NCBI GenBank assembly: GCA_035651755.1
Contig: DASRFA010000013.1
Coordinates: 482,533-546,532, forward strand
Direction: 5' to 3'
DNA from: DASRFA01 sp035651755
GTDB taxonomy: Bacteria; Desulfobacterota; Binatia; UBA12015
Length of the DNA: 64,000 nt
Position numbers and translations under genes: made by a program
The notes under the pieces: model-generated
What the model saw: the letters and a program-made list of their open reading frames with translations, nothing else
What the model was told of the DNA's origin: nothing
Databases searched by the model: none
In this document: positions 43,142-51,214 of the stretch, one piece after another
Layout: the number at the start of each line of letters is the position of its first letter
How positions within the stretch are numbered: the stretch's first letter is position 1

Positions 43142-43873
43142 ATGGCGGGACGACGGGGGAAGGGAACGGCCGGTGCGCTCGGGGCGCTCGCCGGCATGGT
43201 GGTCGCGTTGGGGACGATGACGGGATGCGCGGCGCAGCGGACGACGCCGCTGCCGGCGACGGCCGCGGCGCCGCTCGGCGAGTATCGCATCGGGCGCTCG
43301 GACGACCTCTCGATCAAGTTCTTCTACACGCCGGAGCTGAACGAGGACGTCGTCGTGCGTCCCGACGGGAACATCTCGCTGCAGCTCGTCGGCGACGTCC
43401 CGGTCGCCGGGCGGACGCCGGCCGAGGTCTCGGCCGACATCAAGCAGCGCTACCAGCCGAAGGTCCAGACGCGGGACGTGACCGTCATCGTGCGCGACTC
43501 GAAGAGCGCGCGCGCGTTCGTCGGCGGCGAGGTGAAGCAGCCGGCGATGGTCGCGATCGACGGCGCGATGTCGGTCGTCGACGCGATCTTCATGGCGGGC
43601 GGCGCGCTCGAGACCGCGCAGCTCCAGAACGTCGTGCTCCTCCGCATCGGCCCGAACGGCAAGGAGGCGCACCTCGTCGACGTGAAGGACGGGCTCGCGG
43701 GCGGCGAGCCCGTGCCGACGCTCCAGCCCTACGACGTCGTCTACGTGCCGAAGAGCGTCATCGGCGAGCTCAACACCTTCGTCGAGCTCTACGTCAACCG
43801 CATGATCCCGAAGAACTCCGGGTTCTTCGCCTACTACCAGATCAACCCGGTCCCCACGGTGCCGACGCCGTGA
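43142..43873 (+). CDS. Wza-like polysaccharide export outer-membrane lipoprotein
   Basis: 243 aa. A lipoprotein signal ends VVALGTMTGCAA (lipidated Cys29). The Poly_export domain (YRIGRSDDLSIKFFYTPELNEDV, VVRPDGNISLQLVGDVPVAG) is followed by one SLBB-type segment (RAFVGGEVKQPAMVAIDGA) and a C-terminal part LQPYDVVYVPKSVIGELNTF. Such proteins form the export channel or its periplasmic ring. It is shorter than E. coli Wza (about 380 aa), so the outer-membrane helix of Wza may be absent and a separate porin may be needed. GGGAAGG lies before the ATG, 34 nt after the glycosidase. Confidence 0.9.
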   Translation: MAGRRGKGTAGALGALAGMVVALGTMTGCAAQRTTPLPATAAAPLGEYRIGRSDDLSIKFFYTPELNEDVVVRPDGNISLQLVGDVPVAGRTPAEVSADIKQRYQPKVQTRDVTVIVRDSKSARAFVGGEVKQPAMVAIDGAMSVVDAIFMAGGALETAQLQNVVLLRIGPNGKEAHLVDVKDGLAGGEPVPTLQPYDVVYVPKSVIGELNTFVELYVNRMIPKNSGFFAYYQINPVPTVPTP

Positions 43874-45075
43874 TGCGCCTCGCGGTCTACTACCCCTGGC
43901 TCTACCTCACGAGCGGGGCCGAGCGGACGATCCTCGAGATCGCGCGGCGGAGCCATCATCGGATCACCGTCTTCACGAATCGCTGGGAGCGCGCCGCGAC
44001 CTATCCGGAGCTCGCCGCGTGCGACGTGCGCGAGCTGTCGGAGGTCCCGGTCGATCGCAGGCTGGCCGGCGTCGCGACCGCGTTCGTTCGCATCCTCCGC
44101 CAGCGCATCGATCTTTCGGAGTTCGACGCGCTCCTGGTCGTGTGCGAGGGCCTCGGCGACCTCGTCGCGCTCCGCGCCGGCGCGACGCCGGCCTACTGCC
44201 TCTGCTTGACGCCGCTCCGGATGGCGTTCGATCCCGTGTACCGCGAGCGCTGGATGGCGACGCACGGAGCCGCCGAGCGCGCCGTCGTGCGCGCCGGCCT
44301 GCCGCTGTTCCACGCGCTCGACCGGGTCGCGTGGCGCCGCTACCGCCGCGTGTTCGCGATCAGCGAGGAGATCCGCGGCCGCATCCTGGCCGGCCGCCTC
44401 TGCCCCGAGTCGCGCATCTCGGTCCTCCATCCCGGCGTCGAGCTCGATCGCTTCACGCCGTCGCCGCCGGCGGAGCCGACGTTCTTCGTCCCGGGGCGGA
44501 TCATGTGGACGAAGAACCTCGAGCTCGCGATCACCGCGTTCCGGCGCTTCCGCACGCTCGCCGGCGGCGATCGGCCGTGGAAGCTCCGCATCGCCGGCAT
44601 CGTCGACCGGAAGAGCGAGCCCTACCTGGCGCGCCTGCGCGACCTCGCCGCCGGCGATCCCGCGATCGAGTTCGCGATCCACCCGAGCGACGCCGAGATG
44701 CTGGAGCACTACCGGCGCTCCTTCGCGATGCTCTTCACGGCATTCAACGAGGACTGGGGGCTCGTGATCATCGAGGCGATGGCGTGCGGCAAGCCGGTCG
44801 TCGCCGTCGACCGCGGAGGCCCGCGCGAGATCGTGCGCGACGGGCACGACGGCCTCCTCGCGCCGGCCGACCCGGAGAGCTTCGCGCACGCGATGGCGCG
44901 CCTCGCGCGCGAGCCCGGGCTCTACGAGGGGCTCTCGGCGGCAGGGATCGGCGGCGCGCGCCGCTTCGGATGGTCGGCGTTCGTCGCCGCGCTCGACGAC
45001 GCCGTCGAGCGCGACCTCCGCGCCGAGCCCGTGCGCGCCCCCGTTCCGACGGGCGCGGTGGATGCGATGCCATGA
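43873..45075 (+). CDS. Glycosyltransferase family 4
   Basis: 400 aa. The ATG overlaps the preceding TGA by one base (TGATG). The N-terminus MRLAVYYPWLYLTSGAERTI resembles mannosyl- or galactosyl-type GT4 enzymes with a Tyr-rich start. Donor-site elements are FVPGRIMWTKNLELAITAFR, IEFAIHPSDAEMLEHYRRS and LLFTAFNEDWGLVIIEAMACG (EX7E), then DRGGPREIV. It is cytoplasmic and adds a sugar to the repeat unit. It is separated from the other transferases by the glycosidase and export genes, but remains in the coupled series. Confidence 0.9.
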   Translation: MRLAVYYPWLYLTSGAERTILEIARRSHHRITVFTNRWERAATYPELAACDVRELSEVPVDRRLAGVATAFVRILRQRIDLSEFDALLVVCEGLGDLVALRAGATPAYCLCLTPLRMAFDPVYRERWMATHGAAERAVVRAGLPLFHALDRVAWRRYRRVFAISEEIRGRILAGRLCPESRISVLHPGVELDRFTPSPPAEPTFFVPGRIMWTKNLELAITAFRRFRTLAGGDRPWKLRIAGIVDRKSEPYLARLRDLAAGDPAIEFAIHPSDAEMLEHYRRSFAMLFTAFNEDWGLVIIEAMACGKPVVAVDRGGPREIVRDGHDGLLAPADPESFAHAMARLAREPGLYEGLSAAGIGGARRFGWSAFVAALDDAVERDLRAEPVRAPVPTGAVDAMP

Positions 45076-46610
45076 GCGAAGGATGGAAAGCGGCGGCTCG
45101 ACCGGTCGCGCCGGACGAGGCGCTCGCCGGCGAGGCGGTTCGGGTGCTCCGCCGCCTGATCGACGTGGCGACGCGGCGCTGGCGCGTCTTCGTCGCGCTC
45201 TTCGCGGGGGTGGCGGTCGCGATCCAGATCGTCGCCTTTCTCTGGCCGGGAACGTACGCCGCAGTCGCTGCGGTCGAGCTGCAGCGCCGGCGCTACCCCG
45301 CGCCGATCACCCCCGACCGGGCCGCCGCGCCGACGCTGATCACGACCGCGATCTCCGAGGAGGAGCTGAACTCCCAGGTCGCCGTCCTGACGAGCCAGGA
45401 GGTGCTCGAGAAGACGGTCGCCGAGGCCGGCCTCGACCGCATCCCGCCCCGCTGGTACATGCGCGTCCTGCTCGCGCCGGTCGACGCGTACAACGCCGTC
45501 TACTACCGGTACCACGACGTCCCGCCGCCGAGCGCCGTCGAGCGCGCCGTCCGCGGTCTCCGCGACGCGCTGCACGCCGAGCCCATGAAGGACTCGAACG
45601 TGCTCGCGATCACGTACGAGGCCGGGAACCCGCGCTTCGCGCAGGCGGTGCTCGACGTCGTGCTCAAGCACTACCTGGCGCACGCGCTCCAGCCCGATCG
45701 CAGCCGGGACGCGCAGGGCTTCTTCGACGACCAGGCAGCGCGCCTGAAGGACGAGCTCACGGGCTACGAGGACCGCCTGCTCGCGCTGAAGCAGCAGGTC
45801 GGCGCGGGGGACCTCGCGGGCGAGCTGAACGTCCGGCTCGCGCTCGACGCCGAGCTCCGGAAGGAGGACTGGGAGCTCCGCCGGCAGGCCGCCGAGCTCG
45901 ACCGGAAGATCGACGCCTGGCGCGCGACGCTCGCCGGCAAGGCCGGCCGCGACGACTCGTCGACGACCGTCGCGCGCAACGACGCCGCGCTCCAGCTCCT
46001 CCAGGACCAGCTGCTCAAGCTCGAGCTCGAGCGCGTGCACCTCGTCGAGAACTACGCGCCCGACTCGCCCAAGATCGCCGACAACCAGCGCAAGATCGAC
46101 GTCGCGCGCCGGCAGATCGCGGAGCAGGACCGGGCGCAGCTCTCGCACCGGACGACGTCGACCAGCCCGGCGTTCCAGCAGGTGGAGACCGACCTCGAGA
46201 AGGCGGTCGCGGAGCGCGCCGGGATCGCGGCGCGCCAGCAGGTGCTCGCCGGGCAGCTCGCGGATTCGCGCGCGGCGCTCGAGCGCCTCGACGCGCAGTC
46301 GCTCCAGGCGACGCGCCTCCAGCGCCTCGTCGACGTGACCGCGAGCAAGTACGAGACGTATCTCAAGAGCGGCGAGGCGGCGCGCATCGACGCGGCCCTC
46401 GACGCCGATCGCTTTTCCAACGTGACGGTCGTGCAGGGCGCCGCGGCGACGTCGCGTCCCGTCCGGCCGAAGAAGCTGACGACGCTCCTCCTCTCGCTCG
46501 CCGGCGGGATCCTGGCGGGTGTCGCCGGCTGCGCGTGGCTCGAGCTGCGAGCGGCGGGGTGGCAGCGTGTCGTCGGATCGCTCGTCGGCGGAACGGCGGA
46601 GGCGACGTGA
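45072..46610 (+). CDS. Wzz/GNVR-type chain-length determinant without kinase domain
   Basis: 512 aa, ATGA overlap upstream. The first membrane helix is at residues ~40-60 (VFVALFAGVAVAIQIVAFLW) and the second near 475-500 (LLLSLAGGILAGVAGCAWLEL). A long periplasmic coiled coil of about 250 residues (LKDELTGYEDRLLALKQQ, DAELRKEDWELRRQAAELDR) lies between. The N-terminal Wzz domain has SEEELNSQVAVLTSQEVLEK. The protein ends soon after the second helix, so the BY-tyrosine-kinase domain of Wzc-type proteins is missing, and no separate kinase gene is present in this cluster. Confidence 0.88.
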   Translation: MSEGWKAAARPVAPDEALAGEAVRVLRRLIDVATRRWRVFVALFAGVAVAIQIVAFLWPGTYAAVAAVELQRRRYPAPITPDRAAAPTLITTAISEEELNSQVAVLTSQEVLEKTVAEAGLDRIPPRWYMRVLLAPVDAYNAVYYRYHDVPPPSAVERAVRGLRDALHAEPMKDSNVLAITYEAGNPRFAQAVLDVVLKHYLAHALQPDRSRDAQGFFDDQAARLKDELTGYEDRLLALKQQVGAGDLAGELNVRLALDAELRKEDWELRRQAAELDRKIDAWRATLAGKAGRDDSSTTVARNDAALQLLQDQLLKLELERVHLVENYAPDSPKIADNQRKIDVARRQIAEQDRAQLSHRTTSTSPAFQQVETDLEKAVAERAGIAARQQVLAGQLADSRAALERLDAQSLQATRLQRLVDVTASKYETYLKSGEAARIDAALDADRFSNVTVVQGAAATSRPVRPKKLTTLLLSLAGGILAGVAGCAWLELRAAGWQRVVGSLVGGTAEAT

Positions 46611-47401
46611 TGGAACCGGAACGCGATCGAGAAGCGCTCGAGCTGCCGCGGACCGCGGCGGGACGCGCGGTCGCGTCGCTGCTGGCCGGCGGTGCAGGGC
46701 CGTCGCCCGCGAGCGCGATCGGAGACGCGGTCGCGGACCCGCGCGTCGTCGATCCGCGCGTGATCGAGCCGGCCGGGTCCGAGGACCGGCCGCCCGCGGC
46801 GGCGGCCGCGAAGCCCGCATGGCTGCGTCCGGGCGTGCGAACCGGGGCGCGCGAGCGACTCGTGTACCCGCTCCGCCAGCTCGTCCTGTTCGGCGCGAAT
46901 CGCGTCGTCGGCCGCCTGCCGGGCCATCGCCTCCGGCTCGCGTACTACCGGCACGCGCTCGGCTGGACGATCGGCGAGCGCAGCTCGATCCACTACGGCC
47001 TCCAGCTCTACGGCGGCCGCGGCCGCGTGACGATCGGCGATCGCTCGACGATCCAGATCGGGTGCCTCTTCGCGGGCGTCGGCATGAGCGATCTCGCGGT
47101 CGGCGACGACGTCGCGATCGCCTACCGGACGACGATCATCCTCGGCGGCCACGACGTGCACTCGCCCGACTTCGAGATGATCCTCGCGCCGGTCGTGATC
47201 GAGGATCGCGTCTTCGTGGGCGCGAACGCGACCATCCTCGGCGGGGTGACGCTCGGCGAAGGCTCGGTCGTCGGCGCGGGCGCGGTGGTCGGGAAGAGCG
47301 TTCCTCCGTACGCGGTCGTGACGGGCAATCCCGCGAAGGTCGTCGGCGAGCGGCGGCGCGACCTGCGCTACTCGGCGGAGCATCGCTGGCCGTTTCACTA
47401 G
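46610..47401 (+). CDS. Hexapeptide-repeat acyltransferase
   Basis: 263 aa. A long Ala/Pro-rich N-terminus (~75 residues) and an amphipathic segment precede the left-handed beta helix: SIHYGLQLYGGRGRVTIGDRS, IGCLFAGVGMSDLAVGDDVAI, ILGGHDVHSPDFEM (catalytic His) and VFVGANATILGGVTLGEGSVVG, ending in VPPYAVVTGNPAKVVGERR. It O-acetylates a sugar of the polymer or its precursor, using acetyl-CoA. The ATG at 46610 overlaps the previous TGA by one base; an in-frame GTG three bases earlier could be used instead. Confidence 0.9.
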   Translation: MEPERDREALELPRTAAGRAVASLLAGGAGPSPASAIGDAVADPRVVDPRVIEPAGSEDRPPAAAAAKPAWLRPGVRTGARERLVYPLRQLVLFGANRVVGRLPGHRLRLAYYRHALGWTIGERSSIHYGLQLYGGRGRVTIGDRSTIQIGCLFAGVGMSDLAVGDDVAIAYRTTIILGGHDVHSPDFEMILAPVVIEDRVFVGANATILGGVTLGEGSVVGAGAVVGKSVPPYAVVTGNPAKVVGERRRDLRYSAEHRWPFH

Positions 47402-47416
47402 GCCGATTCATCTCAC

Positions 47417-49183
47417 ATGGAACGGGGTATGGAACGGGGCGCGGCTCGGGCCGAAGCGGTCGCGATCGACGCGGATCGCGGCGCGGCCGCGCGCGCGCGT
47501 CTCGGTGAGATCGCGATCGGGGTCGCGCTCGCCTGGTTCGCCCTCGAGACGGCTTTCCTCGGGCTCCGGAAGTCCTTCAGCATCGACGAGTTCCAGTACG
47601 CGCACGCGGCCTGGCTCGTCGCGCACGGGAGCGTGCCGTACCGCGACTTCTTCGAGGTGCACTTCCCGCTCGTGTACCAGGCGCTCGCGCCCGTCTTCGC
47701 CGTCCTCGGCGACGATCCGCGCGCGGTCCTGGGGTTGCGGATCGCGATGCTCGGCTTCCTCGCCCTCGCGTGCTTCGGCGCCGCGGGCATCAACCGGCGC
47801 GAGGGAAGGGTCGACTCGCTCCTCGCTCCGCTCTTCCTGCTGGCGCTGCCGCCCTTCGTCACGTTGGCGATAGAGATCCGTCCGGACGCGGCGGCGTGCG
47901 CGCTGTTTCTCGCGGCGCTCGGCGCTCTGCGCGCGGCCCGGCTCGGCGACCGCGCCGCCGGCTTCGCGAGCGGCGCGTTCCTGGTGGCGGCGGTGTGGAG
48001 TTCGCAGAAGGCCGCCTTCTACGGGTCGATCTTCGCAATCGCGCTCGTCTCCGACGTGCTGCGCCGGCTCCGCCGGAAGTCGGCGGGTGCTTCCGCGCTG
48101 CTGCGAAGCCCGCTCTTCTTCTGCCTGGGCGCGCTCTCGGTGGCCGGCGCGGTCGCGCTTTACTTGACGGTCACGCGATCGTGGGCGGCGTGGTGGTCGT
48201 GGTGCTTCGTCTGGGCCGCGGCGCACGAGCGCGGGTACCCGGGCTTCTCCTGGAGGCGCTACTTCGACCCGATCGCGCTCGACGCGCTCTGGGCCCTCGG
48301 CCTCGGCGGGCTCGGCCTCGCGACGACCGTTCGGCGCCTGACCGACGGACGACGAGCCCTCTCGGACCCCGACCTGCTGCTCGTGGCCGCGGTCCCGAGC
48401 ACGCTCGCCTCGTTCGCGCTCCAGCGCGCGCCGTATCCCTACAGCCTGCTTCCCTTTCTCGCCGTCGCGGCCGTTCTCGCCGCGCGCGGCGCGGCGCTGC
48501 TGCTCGCAGCGGCGAGCGCCGTGCAGCGCGTCTCCGCCGCCGTGCTCCTCGCCTGTGTGCTCGGCCTCCAGAGCGCGGCGATCGCGCGCTTCGTCGCGAG
48601 CTCGAACGCACACCAGCTCGCGGTGCTCGGCCGCGTGGCGGAGCTGACGGCGCCCTCCGACGCCGCCTACGACAACTCGGGCGGCTACGTGAGCCGCCCG
48701 CACGCGTTCTTCTACTTCTACACCGATTCCTACCTGCGCGAGTCGATCCCCGAAAAGCTCGCGCGCGACGTCCCGCGCGCGATCCTCGCGAACGGCGCGG
48801 TCCTGAGTCTCGTCGACCTGCGATTCGATTCGCTGCCCGACGACCTGCGCGCCTTCGTCGCGCGCCACTTCCAGCCGGTCGACGGCGACATCGCGCTGTG
48901 GGGCCAGCACTACGTCGTCCCGGACGGCGGGCGTCTCGCCGACACGTTCCTCGCCGTTCGCTCCGACCGCTACTTCGTCGCGCCGCCCGAGGCGCTCGGC
49001 GACGGCACGCTTCGCATCGACGGCGAGCCCGTCACGGGGCCGGTCTTGAGCCTCGCGGCCGGGACGCACGCGCTCGCCTACGACGGGCCGGCCCGCGAGC
49101 TCGACGTGCTCTGGCTGCCGCGCAACGGCGAGCGGTGGACGCCGCGGCGGGGCCTCGCCGCCACCTTCTCTCGTCTCTTCTGA
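47417..49183 (+). CDS. GT39-like integral membrane glycosyltransferase
   Basis: 588 aa with about eleven hydrophobic helices. FSIDEFQYAHAAWLVAHG, then PYRDFFEVHFPLVYQALAPVF, is the acidic first-loop motif of GT-C enzymes that use polyprenyl-phosphate sugars. The C-terminal ~180 residues are soluble (periplasmic; YFVAPPEALGDGTLRIDGEP). It could add a side-branch sugar to the polymer. The start is ambiguous: ATGGAACGGGGT is repeated, so translation may begin at 47417 or 47429. It is 15 nt after the acyltransferase and closes the cluster. Confidence 0.8.
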   Translation: MERGMERGAARAEAVAIDADRGAAARARLGEIAIGVALAWFALETAFLGLRKSFSIDEFQYAHAAWLVAHGSVPYRDFFEVHFPLVYQALAPVFAVLGDDPRAVLGLRIAMLGFLALACFGAAGINRREGRVDSLLAPLFLLALPPFVTLAIEIRPDAAACALFLAALGALRAARLGDRAAGFASGAFLVAAVWSSQKAAFYGSIFAIALVSDVLRRLRRKSAGASALLRSPLFFCLGALSVAGAVALYLTVTRSWAAWWSWCFVWAAAHERGYPGFSWRRYFDPIALDALWALGLGGLGLATTVRRLTDGRRALSDPDLLLVAAVPSTLASFALQRAPYPYSLLPFLAVAAVLAARGAALLLAAASAVQRVSAAVLLACVLGLQSAAIARFVASSNAHQLAVLGRVAELTAPSDAAYDNSGGYVSRPHAFFYFYTDSYLRESIPEKLARDVPRAILANGAVLSLVDLRFDSLPDDLRAFVARHFQPVDGDIALWGQHYVVPDGGRLADTFLAVRSDRYFVAPPEALGDGTLRIDGEPVTGPVLSLAAGTHALAYDGPARELDVLWLPRNGERWTPRRGLAATFSRLF

Positions 49184-49332
49184 GATGTCCCGGCGGGTCC
49201 GGGCGGCGCGACGACGCGCCCTCGCACGCCGCGGCCGGAAGATTTTGCCGGAGGCGCGACGATCGTTGCCCCCGGGGCGCTCGCGCCGCGCGCCCGGTCG
49301 CCCGATTTTCCAGCAAGCTGCTCGGTGGTCGT

Positions 49333-49359
49333 GCAGGCGCGGCTGGCACCGCGCCTGCT
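49333..49359 (+). promoter_or_regulatory. Candidate sigma-54 (-24/-12) promoter with hairpin, upstream of globin
   Basis: TGGCAC (49344-49349) and CTGCT (49355-49359) match the -24/-12 consensus TGGCAC-N5-TTGCW with one mismatch, the GG and GC elements being exactly 10 nt apart. The same bases overlap a 10-bp inverted repeat (GCAGGCGCGG at 49333-49342, CCGCGCCTGC at 49349-49358), so an alternative reading is a hairpin only. It lies about 46 nt before the globin start. Confidence 0.45.
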
Positions 49360-49404
49360 ACCCCGGCCGGCATCACCTTGGGGGCTCGAGGAGGGGAGAG
49401 GCGG

Positions 49405-49830
49405 ATGGCTTTGAACGCGGACCTGCTGCGCACGAGCTTCGATCTGGTCGTCAAGCGAAACGACCACGTGACGGGTCGGTTCTACGACATCCTGTTCGAG
49501 CGCTACCCGCAGGCGAAGGCGCTCTTCCGGCGCAACTCGCGCGCCGAGCAGGAGAAGATGCTGGCCGAGGCGCTCGCTGCGGTGCTCGACCACCTCGACG
49601 ACGCGTCGTGGCTGGGCGCGACGCTCGTCGCGCTCGGGCGGAAGCACGTCGACTACGGCGTCACGACCGAGATGTACGGCTGGGTCGGAGCGAGCCTGCT
49701 CGCGACGCTCGCCGAGGTGGCCGGACCGGACTGGACGCCGGAGCTCGAGAGCGCGTGGACCGAAGCCTACGGCGCGATCAGCGGGCTCATGCTGAAGGGC
49801 GCCGAGCCGAGCTACGAGCTCGCGAGCTGA
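49405..49830 (+). CDS. Single-domain globin
   Basis: 141 aa, GAGGAGGGGAGAG ribosome region before the ATG. A 3-on-3 bacterial globin of the Vitreoscilla/flavohaemoglobin-domain type. B-helix Tyr is in RFYDILFERYP, CD1 Phe in KALFRRN, and the proximal heme His is His81 in ALGRKHVDYGV. The end MYGWVGASLLATLAEVAG fits G/H helices. Such globins bind O2 or NO and protect against nitrosative stress; no reductase domain is fused. It stands alone with its own promoter region and a strong terminator, and a candidate sigma-54 element suggests activator-dependent control. Confidence 0.9.
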   Translation: MALNADLLRTSFDLVVKRNDHVTGRFYDILFERYPQAKALFRRNSRAEQEKMLAEALAAVLDHLDDASWLGATLVALGRKHVDYGVTTEMYGWVGASLLATLAEVAGPDWTPELESAWTEAYGAISGLMLKGAEPSYELAS

Positions 49831-49846
49831 CGATCGCGTTGCGACG

Positions 49847-49886
49847 GCGGGCGGCGCGGCGCGGGTAGCCGTGCCGCGCCGCCCGC
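49847..49886 (+). terminator. Strong intrinsic-like terminator after the globin
   Basis: A 14-bp perfect stem (49847-49860 with 49873-49886, both all G/C) around a 12-nt loop, followed by TTCGTATTCT. The stem is the strongest in this part of the window and lies 17 nt after the globin stop. It is the clearest termination signal here, although the downstream T-tract is short. Confidence 0.72.
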
Positions 49887-50503
49887 TTCGTATTCTCCCA
49901 GCATTGCAGGGCGTCGCGCGAACTCGCTGTGAGCGAAGAGCAGATCCAGGCGAGGCGATTCCTTCCTGTGTGATCAACGCCGCTTTCCATCACCGCGGTC
50001 GCGCGCGTCTGCACCTACCGGGCCACGATGTCGCGATCGCGCGCGTCGCGCTGCACGTCGGGTTTGTCGATCGCCGGGGCTCGCCCCAGTCCGCTTTCGC
50101 GCGGCTGCTGGCTCGTGAGGACTGCCCGATCTGCGCTACTTTCGACCGAATCTGGTTGACCGCCGTTTTCTCCATTGCGTACCCTCGGGCGCGCGCAACG
50201 GGATGGCGCCCCGGTGGGCACGGGTACCTCAACGACGAGATCGGTGCTCAACGCGCCGCGTATCCGATCCTGAGCGGAGGCGTGACGGACGCGCATCTCG
50301 ATCTGAAGATCCCGCTTGCCCATGGCGGTGGCTACACCGCCCGTCGGCATCCCCCCTGGCACGGCCGTTCGGAAGCGCGCGTGCGTATCACGAGGCCGCC
50401 GCGCGCTTCTTGCCGACGCGGAAAAGGGAAGCTTGTCGAGAACCTCGAGCGGATGCTTGATCGAACCCGTCCCATTCACCCGGATCGATGAGGAGACACT
50501 CGC
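49887..50503. other. 617-nt spacer, relatively A/T-rich
   Basis: No convincing gene: both strands have open frames (about 49871-50491 plus, 50015-50773 minus), but neither shows a domain, a usable ribosome site or a plausible composition. TTGACC (50156-50161) with TACCCT 18 nt later could be a weak sigma-70 promoter, and a 7-bp stem GGCGGTG/CACCGCC (50324-50341) lies closer to the next gene. The base composition is visibly less GC-rich than its flanks, which may reflect an insertion event. Confidence 0.5.
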
Positions 50504-50878
50504 ATGGAGGAGCTTCGTACGATTCTGATCGGCATCGTCGCTCTTGTTGGACTGGCCGGCGCGGCGGAAGCGTCCACAGATCTCTGGACGATGCCGATCG
50601 AGGTGACCAGTGGCGACGGCATCGGCTGCAACATCGTCAACATCAGCAGCAAGACGATCAGCGTGCACGTCGCCATCGTCAATTTCGTCGGAGGGATCAC
50701 CCAGGAAAGCACGTTCGATCTGTTCCCGCACGGCGGACAAGGTCTCGTCCGCGCGGCGCAGGCCGGTCTCCACGCGTGTCAGTTCACCGTGCCTTCAAAA
50801 TCGAAAGTGCGAGCCGGCATGGCGCTCTTCACCGACTCCGGCAACCAACCCGACAAGCTGCTCGTCCCGGCGCAGTGA
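50504..50878 (+). CDS. Small secreted Cys-pair protein
   Basis: 124 aa. GAGGAGA lies 8 nt before the ATG. The signal peptide is MEELRTILIGIVALVGLAGAAEA. The mature part is a small beta-rich protein with two cysteines (GIGCNIVNISSKTISV and LHACQFTVPSK) that may form a disulfide. I recognise no named family. Codon use is less GC-biased than in most of the window. It has no clear operon partner; the following gene starts 336 nt later in the same frame. Confidence 0.72.
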   Translation: MEELRTILIGIVALVGLAGAAEASTDLWTMPIEVTSGDGIGCNIVNISSKTISVHVAIVNFVGGITQESTFDLFPHGGQGLVRAAQAGLHACQFTVPSKSKVRAGMALFTDSGNQPDKLLVPAQ

Positions 50879-51214
50879 AGCGACGCCGGGCGGTCGCGCG
50901 TCCCGGCGCTACCGCTCACCGCGCGCGACGAGCCGTCTGCGACGGGCGAGCCCGATCTCGCGCGTCACCTCGCCGAGCGATACGCTGCGAACGGCGAGCT
51001 CGCCGGCGAGCCGAGCGTCGAAGAAGCGGCGGCGACTGCCGAGTGGGACGAGGGTGCTCGCGCTCGCCGACGAGCGCTTCTCGGATTTCCGGTCAGGCAC
51101 CGCGCTCGCCCTCGAGCAGCATCCGGAAGTCTCGAGGAGATCCGTCATGGTGACGATGCCGAGCAGCATCAGGACGTGCGCGGCGGCGGCCGATCGCGCG
51201 GAGGAGCCGGCGGC
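50879..51214. other. 336-nt spacer with an open frame leading into the cyclase gene
   Basis: The frame of the cyclase is open from directly after the TGA of the small secreted gene, reading LTARDEPSATGEPDLARHLA, but has no start codon until GTG at 51176. I treat it as untranslated. A start at 51176 would add 13 residues to the cyclase. No promoter or hairpin stands out. Confidence 0.45.

Noticed and set aside
49871..50491. 206-codon plus-strand frame, and 50015-50773 on the minus strand
   Set aside because: No domain, no ribosome site and no signal peptide; they contradict each other in the same spacer.
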